From: Alteromonas_F sp964429915
GTDB taxonomy: Bacteria; Pseudomonadota; Gammaproteobacteria; Enterobacterales; Alteromonadaceae
Direction of reading: 5' to 3'
NCBI GenBank assembly: GCA_964429915.1
Contig: CAYSDZ010000011.1
Span: 32,170-96,169, forward strand
DNA: 64,000 nt
The translations under genes were made by a program, and so were the position numbers. Below, piece by piece: positions 37,127-45,698 of the stretch. Numbering within the stretch: position 1 is the first letter of the stretch; each line of letters begins with the position of its first letter. A model generated the notes under the pieces. The model searched no databases, was not told where the DNA came from, and was given only the letters and a program-made list of their open reading frames with translations.

Positions 37127-38299
37127 TCATCGCTCGCAACACTCGTCAATTGCGGCTAGTGTTGCAGCGGTCAAAACTCGACCATCACAGTCAATAATGT
37201 CTCCCTCACACCAAAATATGCCATTTGCCCTAAGTGGTTGCCATTGCGACGCTGTTCGCCTCACAATGGCAAGCTGAGGCACGTTTAACGAAGCAGCGAT
37301 GTGCATTACTGAGGTTTCAACCGTTACCACAAAGTCACATTTTTGCATGATAGCTGGCAGTGAAAAAAATTCATCTTCCGCGCTGAATACCGATACTTTC
37401 TCAGATTCACCATCAGATATCTGATAATTCTTTAACAAGCCTTTCATGCCGACTTGCGAAGACGGCGGAACATTCAATAAAATATGAATATGCGGGTATT
37501 TTTCTAGCATTGCCTTAACTAACTTACCCAAGGTTTCGCCATGAAGATCACGTTTTTTACTCGTCGAGATTGGATTTATCATCACTAAAGGAGAAAAACG
37601 CGCCAACTGTTTTTTTGCGTACCAGTCGTTTATTTCGTTTTTAATCGAATCAGGAATAGTAATATTTAAACCGTGGCTGTCTTTCGACTCAATATGCAAA
37701 TCGCCGAAGCAGTGCTCGTAATATAATTGATACTTTTCAAATATATGGCTGCGCTCGCTATGTAAATTCGTGCTGAAACGGTGAGTCACTCGGCGTAACG
37801 AGCGGATACTTTTTAATTTTTGTACGACGCTTTCAGGTGAATTACCCACAATGAGGGCAGTATTGGAAATGTCATAGGCCACTTTCGCGAAGTTCTCTAG
37901 GCGCGATGACACCAAATAAAAGATAATATCGTAATTTCTTCGGCTCGCTCGTCGGACAAGAGTTTCTCTTTCACCCTTTTTAGTTGCGATTGGAAAGATA
38001 AGATCTGCGATACCGGTTTGCGATATCCAAGATTCCAAAATGTCGCTACGATTTTTACGCCAAGACTTGGGGCGCTCTCTACAATCGTCCATCCAAATAT
38101 CAATCTGCAAATGTGGATAGGCTTTTTTCAAGGCTTTTAACAAAGGGCCATGGTAAACAAAATCGCCTAGAGCCAAGTGAGTCATAAAAAGTAAGCGTTT
38201 ACTTTTCGATATTTGTTTTTCAGTTAATAAAGGCACGTGTTTACCATCTATAGAAAAAAGAAAGTTGACTTGCCTTATCCCCAAGCGGGTTCTTTGCAT
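37127..38299 (-). CDS. GT9-family (heptosyltransferase-like) glycosyltransferase
   Basis: A protein of up to 390 residues resembling glycosyltransferase family 9 (ADP-heptose:LPS heptosyltransferases). Seen are KRLLFMTHLALGDFVYHGPLL near the start, the family's N-terminal loop, and VVTVETSVMHIAASLNVPQLAIV in the C-terminal nucleotide-sugar domain. Substrate is unknown; a role in LPS or capsule is supported by the overlapping upstream wzi-like gene. The longest start overlaps that gene by 59 bases and has no clear ribosome-binding site; a GTG at 38236 (369 residues, 5 bases after the upstream stop) is an equal candidate. Confidence 0.75.
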   Translation of the reverse strand: MQRTRLGIRQVNFLFSIDGKHVPLLTEKQISKSKRLLFMTHLALGDFVYHGPLLKALKKAYPHLQIDIWMDDCRERPKSWRKNRSDILESWISQTGIADLIFPIATKKGERETLVRRASRRNYDIIFYLVSSRLENFAKVAYDISNTALIVGNSPESVVQKLKSIRSLRRVTHRFSTNLHSERSHIFEKYQLYYEHCFGDLHIESKDSHGLNITIPDSIKNEINDWYAKKQLARFSPLVMINPISTSKKRDLHGETLGKLVKAMLEKYPHIHILLNVPPSSQVGMKGLLKNYQISDGESEKVSVFSAEDEFFSLPAIMQKCDFVVTVETSVMHIAASLNVPQLAIVRRTASQWQPLRANGIFWCEGDIIDCDGRVLTAATLAAIDECCER

Positions 38300-39668
38300 A
38301 AAATGCTTTTATTCCCACTATTCCATGTTGCGTTGCATAACTATATGTAACAGACGCCTGCCAGCCACGCTCATAAAATTCGGTTGATGTATTCGCGAGT
38401 TCAACGCTGCGAAGTCGCATATCTAGCAGTTGTTGACTACCAATATTCCAAACGCTGCGTAGAGAATAAGAGGAACCTGAAGTCTGCGATCCTGGCTCAC
38501 GTAAACTGGCTGCCCAATGGCCTAGAAATTGACCGTCGTTTGAATAGCCATCAGGATAAAGATGATGCACATACCAAGCATCAGAAAACTCGACTGCTTC
38601 AAAACGAAGCGAAACATCATCGCTTAAATAAGGGAAAAACACACCAAAAGAATTGGCTACATTACCCAAACTAAAATTGCTTTCGTTAACCGTATCTTCA
38701 CCAGCGTGTTCGTAATACAGCGAAAAGGGTATTTTCCAATTTAAATTCAAGCGTGTGGTGACCGATGCTTGTTGATTACCAAACTCAAAATTGGGATCGT
38801 CGGTAACAACATCACCCACATTATCCCTACCCGCCGGGTCGAAAAACGCACCAAAGAAATCTCCAACACTGACGTCTCTTGCACCACCACCAAATTGCAG
38901 CGTGCGATTAAAACCTATACTCCAAAAATCAAAGGGACTGACACTAAAATGAACACCCCCCAAGCGCGGGCTTCCTGGAAAAAGCTCATCGCCTAAAACA
39001 ATGCCTTCAACCGGCTCTAAAATGGAGTAAAACAGTTCGTATCGAATTGCAAATCGAGTAAGCGCTTTGCTATTACTTAAAGTAATAGAAGGCGACACTT
39101 TGGCATGCGTGCTTTGTAACATCGCGCTGTCTTCAAACGGGGAAAACCAATGTTCTCTATATCCTACGTCTAATTGCATCACATCCCATCCCATGCCGAT
39201 AAACGTACTTTGGTGACTAATATTGTTATCGGGTGAATAAGTACTGCCAACACTGGCGACAATATGGGGGCTTATATAGGCGATGCCAGCGCCCGATAAC
39301 GCATACTCTTCATTCACTTTTTGATTTCTAGCATTGGCAATGGCTGATTCATTGCCGTTGCTTACGTTTAACTCTATTGCTTTGTGGGTAATACCGTAGC
39401 TTTTTTTGAATCGCTCAAGATAGGTATTCACCCGTTGCGCTAATCTAGGATGCGAATGACCTATGGCCTCGACCCGCTGTGCAATATCAGCCGCACGATA
39501 AGGTTTGATCAAGGGTGCATCGGAGGTTAATGCAACCACTTGTTCGATGTGATGCTCAATTTCAGGTGAAATATTAAGTGGCAAATATGGCGATACGCCT
39601 TTAGCAAAAGAGGCGACAGAAAACACACTTGCCCAAACAAATGAAACGAAAAAACAGACTATTCTCAA
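38241..39668 (-). CDS. Wzi-like capsule assembly outer-membrane protein
   Basis: A 475-residue protein with a signal peptide (cleavage after SVASFA) and alternating beta-strand pattern ending in an aromatic residue (LSFFYRW), as in outer-membrane barrels. The N-terminal helical part (EIEHHIEQVVALTSDAPLIKPY) and the barrel fit the capsule assembly Wzi family, which anchors capsular polysaccharide at the surface. It starts with TTG immediately after the lysC-type aspartokinase stop, so it is likely co-transcribed. Specific polysaccharide unknown. Confidence 0.75.
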   Translation of the reverse strand: MRIVCFFVSFVWASVFSVASFAKGVSPYLPLNISPEIEHHIEQVVALTSDAPLIKPYRAADIAQRVEAIGHSHPRLAQRVNTYLERFKKSYGITHKAIELNVSNGNESAIANARNQKVNEEYALSGAGIAYISPHIVASVGSTYSPDNNISHQSTFIGMGWDVMQLDVGYREHWFSPFEDSAMLQSTHAKVSPSITLSNSKALTRFAIRYELFYSILEPVEGIVLGDELFPGSPRLGGVHFSVSPFDFWSIGFNRTLQFGGGARDVSVGDFFGAFFDPAGRDNVGDVVTDDPNFEFGNQQASVTTRLNLNWKIPFSLYYEHAGEDTVNESNFSLGNVANSFGVFFPYLSDDVSLRFEAVEFSDAWYVHHLYPDGYSNDGQFLGHWAASLREPGSQTSGSSYSLRSVWNIGSQQLLDMRLRSVELANTSTEFYERGWQASVTYSYATQHGIVGIKAFYAKNPLGDKASQLSFFYRW

Positions 39669-41033
39669 TTAACTGCCCTGCTCACTAGTAAACAACGCAT
39701 CGTGGAGTACCTTAACGACGCGATCACTTTCAGTACTTTTAACTAGAAACGACATGTTGTGCGGGTTTGCGCCAAAACAGATCATTCTTACCTCCACGAA
39801 ATCCAAGGCAGCGAATACTTTGCCAGTCACGCCTTTCACGCTTTGCATTTGATTACCAACAATAGTGACTAGATCGAGGTCGCGCTCAACCATGACTTCA
39901 CACATTTCCTCTAAATCTGCCAAGGTCTTTTTATTGAGTTTCTCTGCCACCGAATTAGGTGGATTATCGAGCGTAAAAGAAACTGAAATTTCCGAGGTAG
40001 TCACCAAATCAACGCTTAAATTGTGTTTAGCAATCACTGCGAAAACTTTTTCAAGAAAACCTTGTGCATAGAGCATTTTAGGTGTTTTCACTGTCACCAT
40101 TACTTGCTCTTTCCTACGTGTAATCGCTCGGAACGGAGGCTCATGTTGGCAGTCTTTCACCAACCACGTTCCTCCTAATTCAGGCTCTTTGCTTGAGCCA
40201 ACGAACACACGGATATTCTTTCGCAGTGCCGGTTCCATAGTGGCAGGATGAAGTACCTTTGCGCCAAACGTTGCCATTTCAGCGGCTTCTTCAAAGCTGA
40301 GTTCGTCGATAGGTTGTGCTTGGTCGGTAATGCGAGGGTCAGTCGTGTAAACACCATTTACGTCTGTCCATATTTCACAACTGTCTGCATCAATCGCTTC
40401 TGCTAAAAGCGCAGCAGTAAAATCTGACCCCCCTCGACCTAATGTAGTGGTTGCACCTTGATCATCAGACCCAATAAATCCTTGAGTCACAATAATTGCA
40501 TCACCGAGTTGGGGTAGCAGAAGCCTAAGTGCATTGTTTCTGATCTTATCGATGTTTGGCTTGGCTTCACCAAAGTTACTGTCGGTGCTGAGCACGTTAC
40601 GAATATCAAAATTCAGGGCATTGACACCGGTTTCTGCCAAACATGCACTCACAAATAACGATGACATGCGTTCACCCAATGACAAAAGCTGGTCTTTCAA
40701 TCCATCGCTATGCGTGATCTCTTCATGAAAAGCGAGGCTTTCTAACTCATCCAGTAATGCTTCAAGTTTTGCTTCAACATTTTCGGGGTGTTTTAAGCAA
40801 GACAAGATAGCGTATTCTTTGTCTGTTATCTTTTGACATAGGGCCTGTATTTGCTCTTGAGTATGTGCTTGGTGGGCAAGCTCTACCAATAGGTTAGTGA
40901 CTCCGCTTGCTGCACTAACCACCACAACGCGTGTATGCTGATTGAGACCAATCACTTTTATACAATTTTGAATTGCGTCAAAATTCGCAACACTCGTTCC
41001 ACCAAATTTTGCGACATTGATCGATATTGTCAT
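39669..41033 (-). CDS. lysC: Aspartate kinase (LysC / aspartokinase III type)
   Basis: A 454-residue monofunctional aspartokinase, near the length of E. coli LysC (449). The kinase domain opens NVAKFGGTSVANFDA and includes TTLGRGGSDFTAALLAEA; two C-terminal ACT domains (about residues 310-454) should sense lysine. It phosphorylates aspartate in the lysine/threonine/methionine pathway. No lysine riboswitch is visible: the DUF192 gene ends 19 bases upstream on the same strand, so control may be purely allosteric or from a promoter further up. Confidence 0.92.
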   Translation of the reverse strand: MTISINVAKFGGTSVANFDAIQNCIKVIGLNQHTRVVVVSAASGVTNLLVELAHQAHTQEQIQALCQKITDKEYAILSCLKHPENVEAKLEALLDELESLAFHEEITHSDGLKDQLLSLGERMSSLFVSACLAETGVNALNFDIRNVLSTDSNFGEAKPNIDKIRNNALRLLLPQLGDAIIVTQGFIGSDDQGATTTLGRGGSDFTAALLAEAIDADSCEIWTDVNGVYTTDPRITDQAQPIDELSFEEAAEMATFGAKVLHPATMEPALRKNIRVFVGSSKEPELGGTWLVKDCQHEPPFRAITRRKEQVMVTVKTPKMLYAQGFLEKVFAVIAKHNLSVDLVTTSEISVSFTLDNPPNSVAEKLNKKTLADLEEMCEVMVERDLDLVTIVGNQMQSVKGVTGKVFAALDFVEVRMICFGANPHNMSFLVKSTESDRVVKVLHDALFTSEQGS

Positions 41034-41052
41034 TTTAATTGCTCCCTACTAC

Positions 41053-41538
41053 TTAATACTGGCTTTTATTATTGGCGGCTGAGTGCTGTTTATCGGGAAA
41101 ATTTATAACAATACGATCTCCCACCTTTATCCGCTTTTTTGCAAACCAATCGACGTTCATCTCGATAGCATAAACAACAGGTTTGGATGACCGGACAGAG
41201 CTTAGATCGTGGGGTTTGAGCTGAAAAATATCTACTATCGTACCCGTTTCATCAACATAGGCTAAATCGAGAGGAATGAAGGTGTTTTTCATCCAAATAC
41301 TGCCAATTTGTTTTTGATCAAATACGAATAACATACCGCAATTTAAACAGATACTTTTGCGATACATTAATCCTCTTGCTCGCTGCTCCATTGTCTTGGC
41401 ATGCTCTAGCTTGTATTCCTGTCCCCCCATCTCAACGCCGATGGTATCGAACTTAATAGGTGGATGTGATGTGTCTGCTACTACTTGACTGACACCAAGC
41501 AGAAACACCAAACTGAATAAAAAGTAACGTACTTTCAT
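41053..41538 (-). CDS. DUF192 family exported protein
   Basis: A 161-residue protein with signal peptide (MKVRYFLFSLVFLLGVSQVVA). The DUF192 core is clear: ARGLMYRKSICLNCGMLFVF, IWMKNTFIPLDLAYVDETG and VVYAIEMNVDWFAKKRIKVGDRI. The family's function is unknown. It is the first gene of a minus-strand run leading to lysC, the Wzi-like gene and the GT9 gene. Confidence 0.85.
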   Translation of the reverse strand: MKVRYFLFSLVFLLGVSQVVADTSHPPIKFDTIGVEMGGQEYKLEHAKTMEQRARGLMYRKSICLNCGMLFVFDQKQIGSIWMKNTFIPLDLAYVDETGTIVDIFQLKPHDLSSVRSSKPVVYAIEMNVDWFAKKRIKVGDRIVINFPDKQHSAANNKSQY

Positions 41539-41631
41539 GAGCTCAACATAGATAATCGCTAAAAACTAACGTATGGTATCAATTTTTAGCACCTAGCTAA
41601 ATCGTTAAATACTCATTTCATAAAACACACT

Positions 41632-42567
41632 ATGATTAACCCCTTAGACGTTACAATTTGTAGTAATGATGCTGAATCACTTAACGCTTTAATAAAGCAA
41701 TCCGATTTGATCCGAATAAAGCAGTGTGAAACCGAACCGAGTAAAATAGCTCCTGATAAGGTAGAGGTTTTATTTGCCGACCCTGACAAAGCAGTGCAAT
41801 TCATCGGGCAGTGCCAACAAATTATATGGATGCAATCCACTTGGGCAGGCAACAGTCCGTTAGTGAGTCATCCTAAACGCGATTATATGTTAAGTGTTGC
41901 CAAGGGGGTGTTTGATGTGCAAATTCGAGAGTATGTATTCGCTTACTTGCTAGCTCATACTAGGCGTGTCGTTGACTTATACCAACTTAAACATAACAAG
42001 CGCTGGCAACCCTTTTTGCCTTCATACTTGTCAGGAAAGACCTTGGGCGTATTAGGTACTGGAAGCTTAGCACAAGCGCTTATTCCAGTTGCAAAGGTAT
42101 TTGGTATGCAATTAATAGGGGTGTCTCGTTCAGGGTCCCAAGTAGAAGGTTTCGACCGTGTATATCGTTTTACCGACATGGTATCTCTTGCACAAGACGC
42201 GGATTTCGTTGTGAACCTACTGCCAGATACACCAGAAACGCAACAATGCCTAAATACTGATTTCTTTAATGCGATGAAAGTCGATAGTTTACTAATAAAC
42301 GCAGGTAGGGGGAGCGTTTTAGACGAAGCCGCTTTGTTAGATGCTCTCAAGCACAATCGCCCATCGACTGCCGTTCTTGATGTATTTGGACAGGAGCCGC
42401 TGCCAAGCTCTCACCCATTTTGGCATCATCAGCAAATTCAAATTACCCACCATACCGCTGCTATCACTCGGGTAGAGGATATTGCCGCTTTATTTTTAAG
42501 TAATGTAGAAAGGGTAGCGCAAAATTTGCCCCCTAAACACGTACTCGATTGGCAAAGAGGGTATTGA
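41632..42567 (+). CDS. D-2-hydroxyacid dehydrogenase (NAD(P)-dependent)
   Basis: A 311-residue protein of the D-isomer 2-hydroxyacid dehydrogenase family. The dinucleotide-binding motif is LGVLGTGSLAQAL; catalytic residues are Arg (NAGRGSVLDE), Glu (FGQEPLP) and His (ITHHTAAI). Size and sequence are close to GhrA-type glyoxylate/hydroxypyruvate reductases, but substrate cannot be fixed by eye. It is divergent from the DUF192 gene and is followed after 25 bases by the convergent vapC-like gene. Confidence 0.87.
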   Translation: MINPLDVTICSNDAESLNALIKQSDLIRIKQCETEPSKIAPDKVEVLFADPDKAVQFIGQCQQIIWMQSTWAGNSPLVSHPKRDYMLSVAKGVFDVQIREYVFAYLLAHTRRVVDLYQLKHNKRWQPFLPSYLSGKTLGVLGTGSLAQALIPVAKVFGMQLIGVSRSGSQVEGFDRVYRFTDMVSLAQDADFVVNLLPDTPETQQCLNTDFFNAMKVDSLLINAGRGSVLDEAALLDALKHNRPSTAVLDVFGQEPLPSSHPFWHHQQIQITHHTAAITRVEDIAALFLSNVERVAQNLPPKHVLDWQRGY

Positions 42568-42592
42568 AGGAAAGTAGCTCACATTTTTACTT

Positions 42593-43009
42593 TCATACTG
42601 ACCAATCTTCCAATTTTAAGTTTTCAACACGCTGGAACTCTCGTGTATTGTTTGTCACCAAAACACAATTCAGTGCAACAGCATTACCAGCAATCGCTGC
42701 ATCATTATTGCCAATAGGGGTGCCTTTTGCTGATAGTGAGCTTTTTATTTTAGTTGTAGCGTCTACCGCTGCTGTATCCCATGGCATGATACTGTCAATT
42801 TGGTCTAAAAATTGATCAACTAATAAAGGCATCTTTGGTGATGCTTTTTTCCTGATACTACCGAACTTCAATTCAGAATAAGTAACGACAGATATAACAA
42901 TTCGGTCTTTATTTTCGACATGCGACTGCATAACTTTCAATGTTTGTATTGACCGCTCTCGCATAATAAAAGAACAAATATTGGTATCGAGCATATATAT
43001 TTTATTCAA
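42593..43009 (-). CDS. VapC-type PIN-domain ribonuclease toxin without visible antitoxin
   Basis: A 138-residue PIN domain. The acidic active site is complete: Asp8 (MLDTN), Glu46 (YSELKFG), Asp103 (NNDAAIA) and the Asn-Thr-Arg-Glu segment NNTREF (120-125). VapC toxins cleave tRNA or rRNA and are normally preceded by a VapB-type antitoxin in the same operon. Here the upstream side carries instead the remnant of an esterase on the opposite strand, and no antitoxin-like frame was found. It may be an orphan, or be held in check by an antitoxin elsewhere. Confidence 0.85.
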   Translation of the reverse strand: MNKIYMLDTNICSFIMRERSIQTLKVMQSHVENKDRIVISVVTYSELKFGSIRKKASPKMPLLVDQFLDQIDSIMPWDTAAVDATTKIKSSLSAKGTPIGNNDAAIAGNAVALNCVLVTNNTREFQRVENLKLEDWSV

Positions 43010-43034
43010 AATCGATAACCTGCATTCACAGAAA

Positions 43035-43556
43035 AAGATATCATCAACTGTAGCCGTCTTTGTTTTGAACGAGAACAGAGCGACCGACCTATTAGATGAG
43101 CGCTTTGCCGATTTTATTGCTCATGAAGTGCTCCAACATGTTCAAAATGCTTATGGTTTTCAGGCCAAAAAAGTAGTGATATCTGGACCTAGTCGAGCAG
43201 CCTACACGGCGGCATCAACTGCTTTTTTACACTCAAACAGCATTCAGGGCGTTCTGTCTCAATCAGGTTCGTTTTATTTCACACTAGATGAGTAAGAAAA
43301 TTGGCCTATCTATCCTGAGTTCGACAGTAAAATACTTAATCAATATATGAGTTCAAAAACACATCCAATAGAATTTTATATGGATGTGGGACTGTATGAC
43401 CTTGGTGCCGCAAGAGTAGGATTAAACAGACAATTTCGCGATATCTTGAGACTGAAAGAGTATAAAGTGGCTTACAACGAATATGAGGGCGGTCATGGGC
43501 ATTTGAATTGGCGTCATACTATTTCAGATGGATTAATACACTTCTTTGCAGACTAA
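43035..43556 (+). pseudogene. Truncated and interrupted alpha/beta-hydrolase esterase (Fes/esterase D-like)
   Basis: The plus-strand frame starting near 43035 (STVAVFVLNENRATDLLDERF) matches the middle and end of enterochelin-esterase-like hydrolases. The N-terminal half is missing: homology stops about 25 bases from the vapC start. A TAA at 43293-43295 breaks the frame, after which the same frame continues through the C-terminal part (EYEGGHGHLNWRHT, with the catalytic histidine region) to 43556. The nucleophile motif reads SGPSRAAYT rather than GxSxGG. Three defects make a functional enzyme very unlikely. Confidence 0.8.
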
Positions 43557-43573
43557 CTTATTCTTAAATAATT

Positions 43574-43610
43574 AAAAAACGCATACTAAGCCGACAATTC
43601 GTCGGTTAGT
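43574..43610 (-). terminator. Probable terminator after erpA
   Basis: On the minus strand the stem ACTAACCGAC/GTCGG(C)TTAGT (43610-43585, loop of five, one bulged base) is followed after five bases by TTTTTT (43579-43574). It lies about 50 bases past the erpA stop. Confidence 0.6.
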
Positions 43611-43662
43611 GTATTCTGATTTATAGGATCAGCATGGCATCGTGGGATCTAGTTTGCCAAGC

Positions 43663-44007
43663 CTATACACTGAAACTAGCACCACAACCGCAAGTGGTTG
43701 TTGCATTGGGGTTGTTTACCAAAAACCGTGCACCATCCAAATTATCTACGTAATCAACCGTTCCACCCACCAAATACTGTAAACTCATGGGATCTACTAC
43801 CAAGGTAACTTGGTCTTTGTTGATAGTGAGGTCACCTTCGTTGATTTTTTCGTCGAAAGTAAAGCCATATTGGAATCCACTGCACCCCCCTCCGGTAACG
43901 TAAACTCTTAACTTCAATTCGGGGTTTTCTTCCTCACTGACTAACTCTTTCACTTTTGCAGCAGCAGAGTCAGAAAACTCAATCGGTAACGCTGTTTCTA
44001 CAGTCAT
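43663..44007 (-). CDS. erpA: Iron-sulfur cluster insertion protein ErpA
   Basis: A 114-residue A-type Fe-S carrier. The three cluster-binding cysteines are Cys42 (GGGCSGFQY), Cys106 and Cys108 (TTTCGCGASF). It delivers Fe-S clusters to apoproteins such as IspG/IspH. The ATG at 44007 (MTVETALPIEF) is chosen by family alignment and a GAGAG nearby; an upstream in-frame ATG would add 21 unrelated residues. Confidence 0.93.
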   Translation of the reverse strand: MTVETALPIEFSDSAAAKVKELVSEEENPELKLRVYVTGGGCSGFQYGFTFDEKINEGDLTINKDQVTLVVDPMSLQYLVGGTVDYVDNLDGARFLVNNPNATTTCGCGASFSV

Positions 44008-44238
44008 AATGCTCTCTTTATCTCTGAACAGAACAAGCACATACGCTTGGACGCTTTTTTGTACACGCATGCAGTTTTCTGTATATCTATTGGCATTATC
44101 TAATACCCTAGTAATTCTATCAAGTATTCGCTTGACTTGATTGTTTACATTATGAGAAGAAACACTAGCTGTATCCGGTCTGTTTGAGTCTCAAGCAATA
44201 CATGCTTTTTAAAACCACTGAGAGTAAAAGGAAATATC

Positions 44239-44934
44239 ATGTCTATAAAGCTTTATGAATTAACGGGTAAAGATAAAAACATTATGTTTAGCCCTTTTTG
44301 TTGGCGAACCAGAATGTCTGTACTGCACAAGGGCTTAGATTTTGAGCTAATACCTTGGTATTTTTCAGACAAAAGCGCAACACAAGAGGCAGGATTTGAG
44401 AAAGTACCCAGTATTAACGACAACGGCACATGGAAAACCGATAGTTTTGCTATTGCCCAATATTTAGATGACACCTATCCTGATAAACCATCGCTTATTG
44501 GTGGTTCACAAGGAAAAGCACAATATGAACTGGTTAACTCAGTGATCAATAATCAAGTTTTTCTTGCGGCTGTCTCTCTGGCTATTTATCAGGTTTATTC
44601 GCTACTGGGTGAAGATTGCCAAGCCTATTTCAAAGAAACTAGAGAGCAGTTTTTTGGTAAACCTTTACAAGAGGTTCAAACTGAACCTGAGCAAGCAAAA
44701 GCGGATTTAATTGCAGCACTGTCTGTTTTCGACGCGACGCTAAGCAACACGCCTTTCTTGGGTGGCGACAGCCCTCTGTATGCAGATTACACCTTATTCG
44801 GCGTTTTAAAGTGGTTAGATATTGTTAGCAGTTACGACCCAATACCTCACGATACGCCGACAGGGAAATGGTTTGCTAGCGTATCCGACTTATTCGATGG
44901 TTACGCAGTTAAAGCCAAAACCGTTAGAGTTTAA
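44239..44934 (+). CDS. Glutathione S-transferase family protein
   Basis: A 231-residue protein with an N-terminal thioredoxin-like domain (SPFCWRTRMSVLHKGLDFELIPW; KVPSINDNGTWKTDSFAIAQYLD) and a helical C-terminal domain. The SPFCWR segment takes the place of the catalytic Ser/Cys region; the PSI element gives the cis-proline of the glutathione site. Likely a cytosolic GST of unknown substrate. Its stop overlaps the convergent DUF6776-like gene by 4 bases. Confidence 0.82.
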   Translation: MSIKLYELTGKDKNIMFSPFCWRTRMSVLHKGLDFELIPWYFSDKSATQEAGFEKVPSINDNGTWKTDSFAIAQYLDDTYPDKPSLIGGSQGKAQYELVNSVINNQVFLAAVSLAIYQVYSLLGEDCQAYFKETREQFFGKPLQEVQTEPEQAKADLIAALSVFDATLSNTPFLGGDSPLYADYTLFGVLKWLDIVSSYDPIPHDTPTGKWFASVSDLFDGYAVKAKTVRV

Positions 44935-45632
44935 TGTTCTTCGTGCCATTTGAGGCGTTCTTCTGTTCGCCTCCATTGAATCTCGGCACTAAACGACTCA
45001 CGCTTGCGTTTATACTGATACACATCAGAAGAAAAAATAAGCATATTGGGCTTGTTTTGTAGATCCAATTCTACTTCTATCGTTGCTTGTTGAAAAAACT
45101 TAAACCTGTACGGTAACGGACTTACTGTAACGGTATCACTCCCGTTAGCGTATTGTATAGCTATGTCTAATTTACCTGAAATTACCGCTTTTTGAAGTCT
45201 AGGCTGCAATAACACAAGATCGACCAAATAAAGGGGAGAGCCCGCTTTTTTCTGCGTAATAGCAGTAACCTCAACCGACAATAAACCACCAGATAGCTCA
45301 GGCGCCATGACATGTTGAAATAAGGCAACCTCATCGCGACATTCCATCACATCGCGCAACGACACTTGTCTATTTTTATCGGCTTCGTCTAATTCAGCTA
45401 TACAAACGGCATGCTTGGCGGCTTGCTTGTTTACCTGCGCGATTAATCGGTTATTGTCGGTATTAAGCGCGCTAATGGTTTGTCTTGCATCATGAAGCGC
45501 TTTCGACAAATGCTTATTTTCTGTATACCCGAGCTGGTAACCGACCCAAATTGCAAACACCAACCCGCCAAGCAAACCCAATTTTCTATAGCGACGCAAT
45601 AAACGCCGTCTAATTAATTTAGGGTCTTGCAT
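44931..45632 (-). CDS. DUF6776-like membrane protein
   Basis: A 233-residue protein: basic N-terminus (KLIRRRLLRRYRKLG), one transmembrane helix (about residues 20-37), a coiled-coil-prone stretch (about 42-105) and a beta-rich C-terminal domain. It resembles a family of uncharacterised proteins called DUF6776 in proteobacteria; the assignment is from memory of the pattern. The ATG at 45632 is preferred because a longer frame overlaps the divergent ClC gene. Function unknown. Confidence 0.7.
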   Translation of the reverse strand: MQDPKLIRRRLLRRYRKLGLLGGLVFAIWVGYQLGYTENKHLSKALHDARQTISALNTDNNRLIAQVNKQAAKHAVCIAELDEADKNRQVSLRDVMECRDEVALFQHVMAPELSGGLLSVEVTAITQKKAGSPLYLVDLVLLQPRLQKAVISGKLDIAIQYANGSDTVTVSPLPYRFKFFQQATIEVELDLQNKPNMLIFSSDVYQYKRKRESFSAEIQWRRTEERLKWHEEH

Positions 45633-45698
45633 AGGTAAGTCTTTCTCATAAGTATCATTTTTTGCTATGGTTGTGCGTAGCTTAAGTAAAATACAACC

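Noticed and set aside
41034..41052. Possible lysine riboswitch before lysC
   Set aside because: Only 19 bases separate lysC from the upstream DUF192 gene, far too little for an L-box aptamer, and none was seen before the DUF192 gene.
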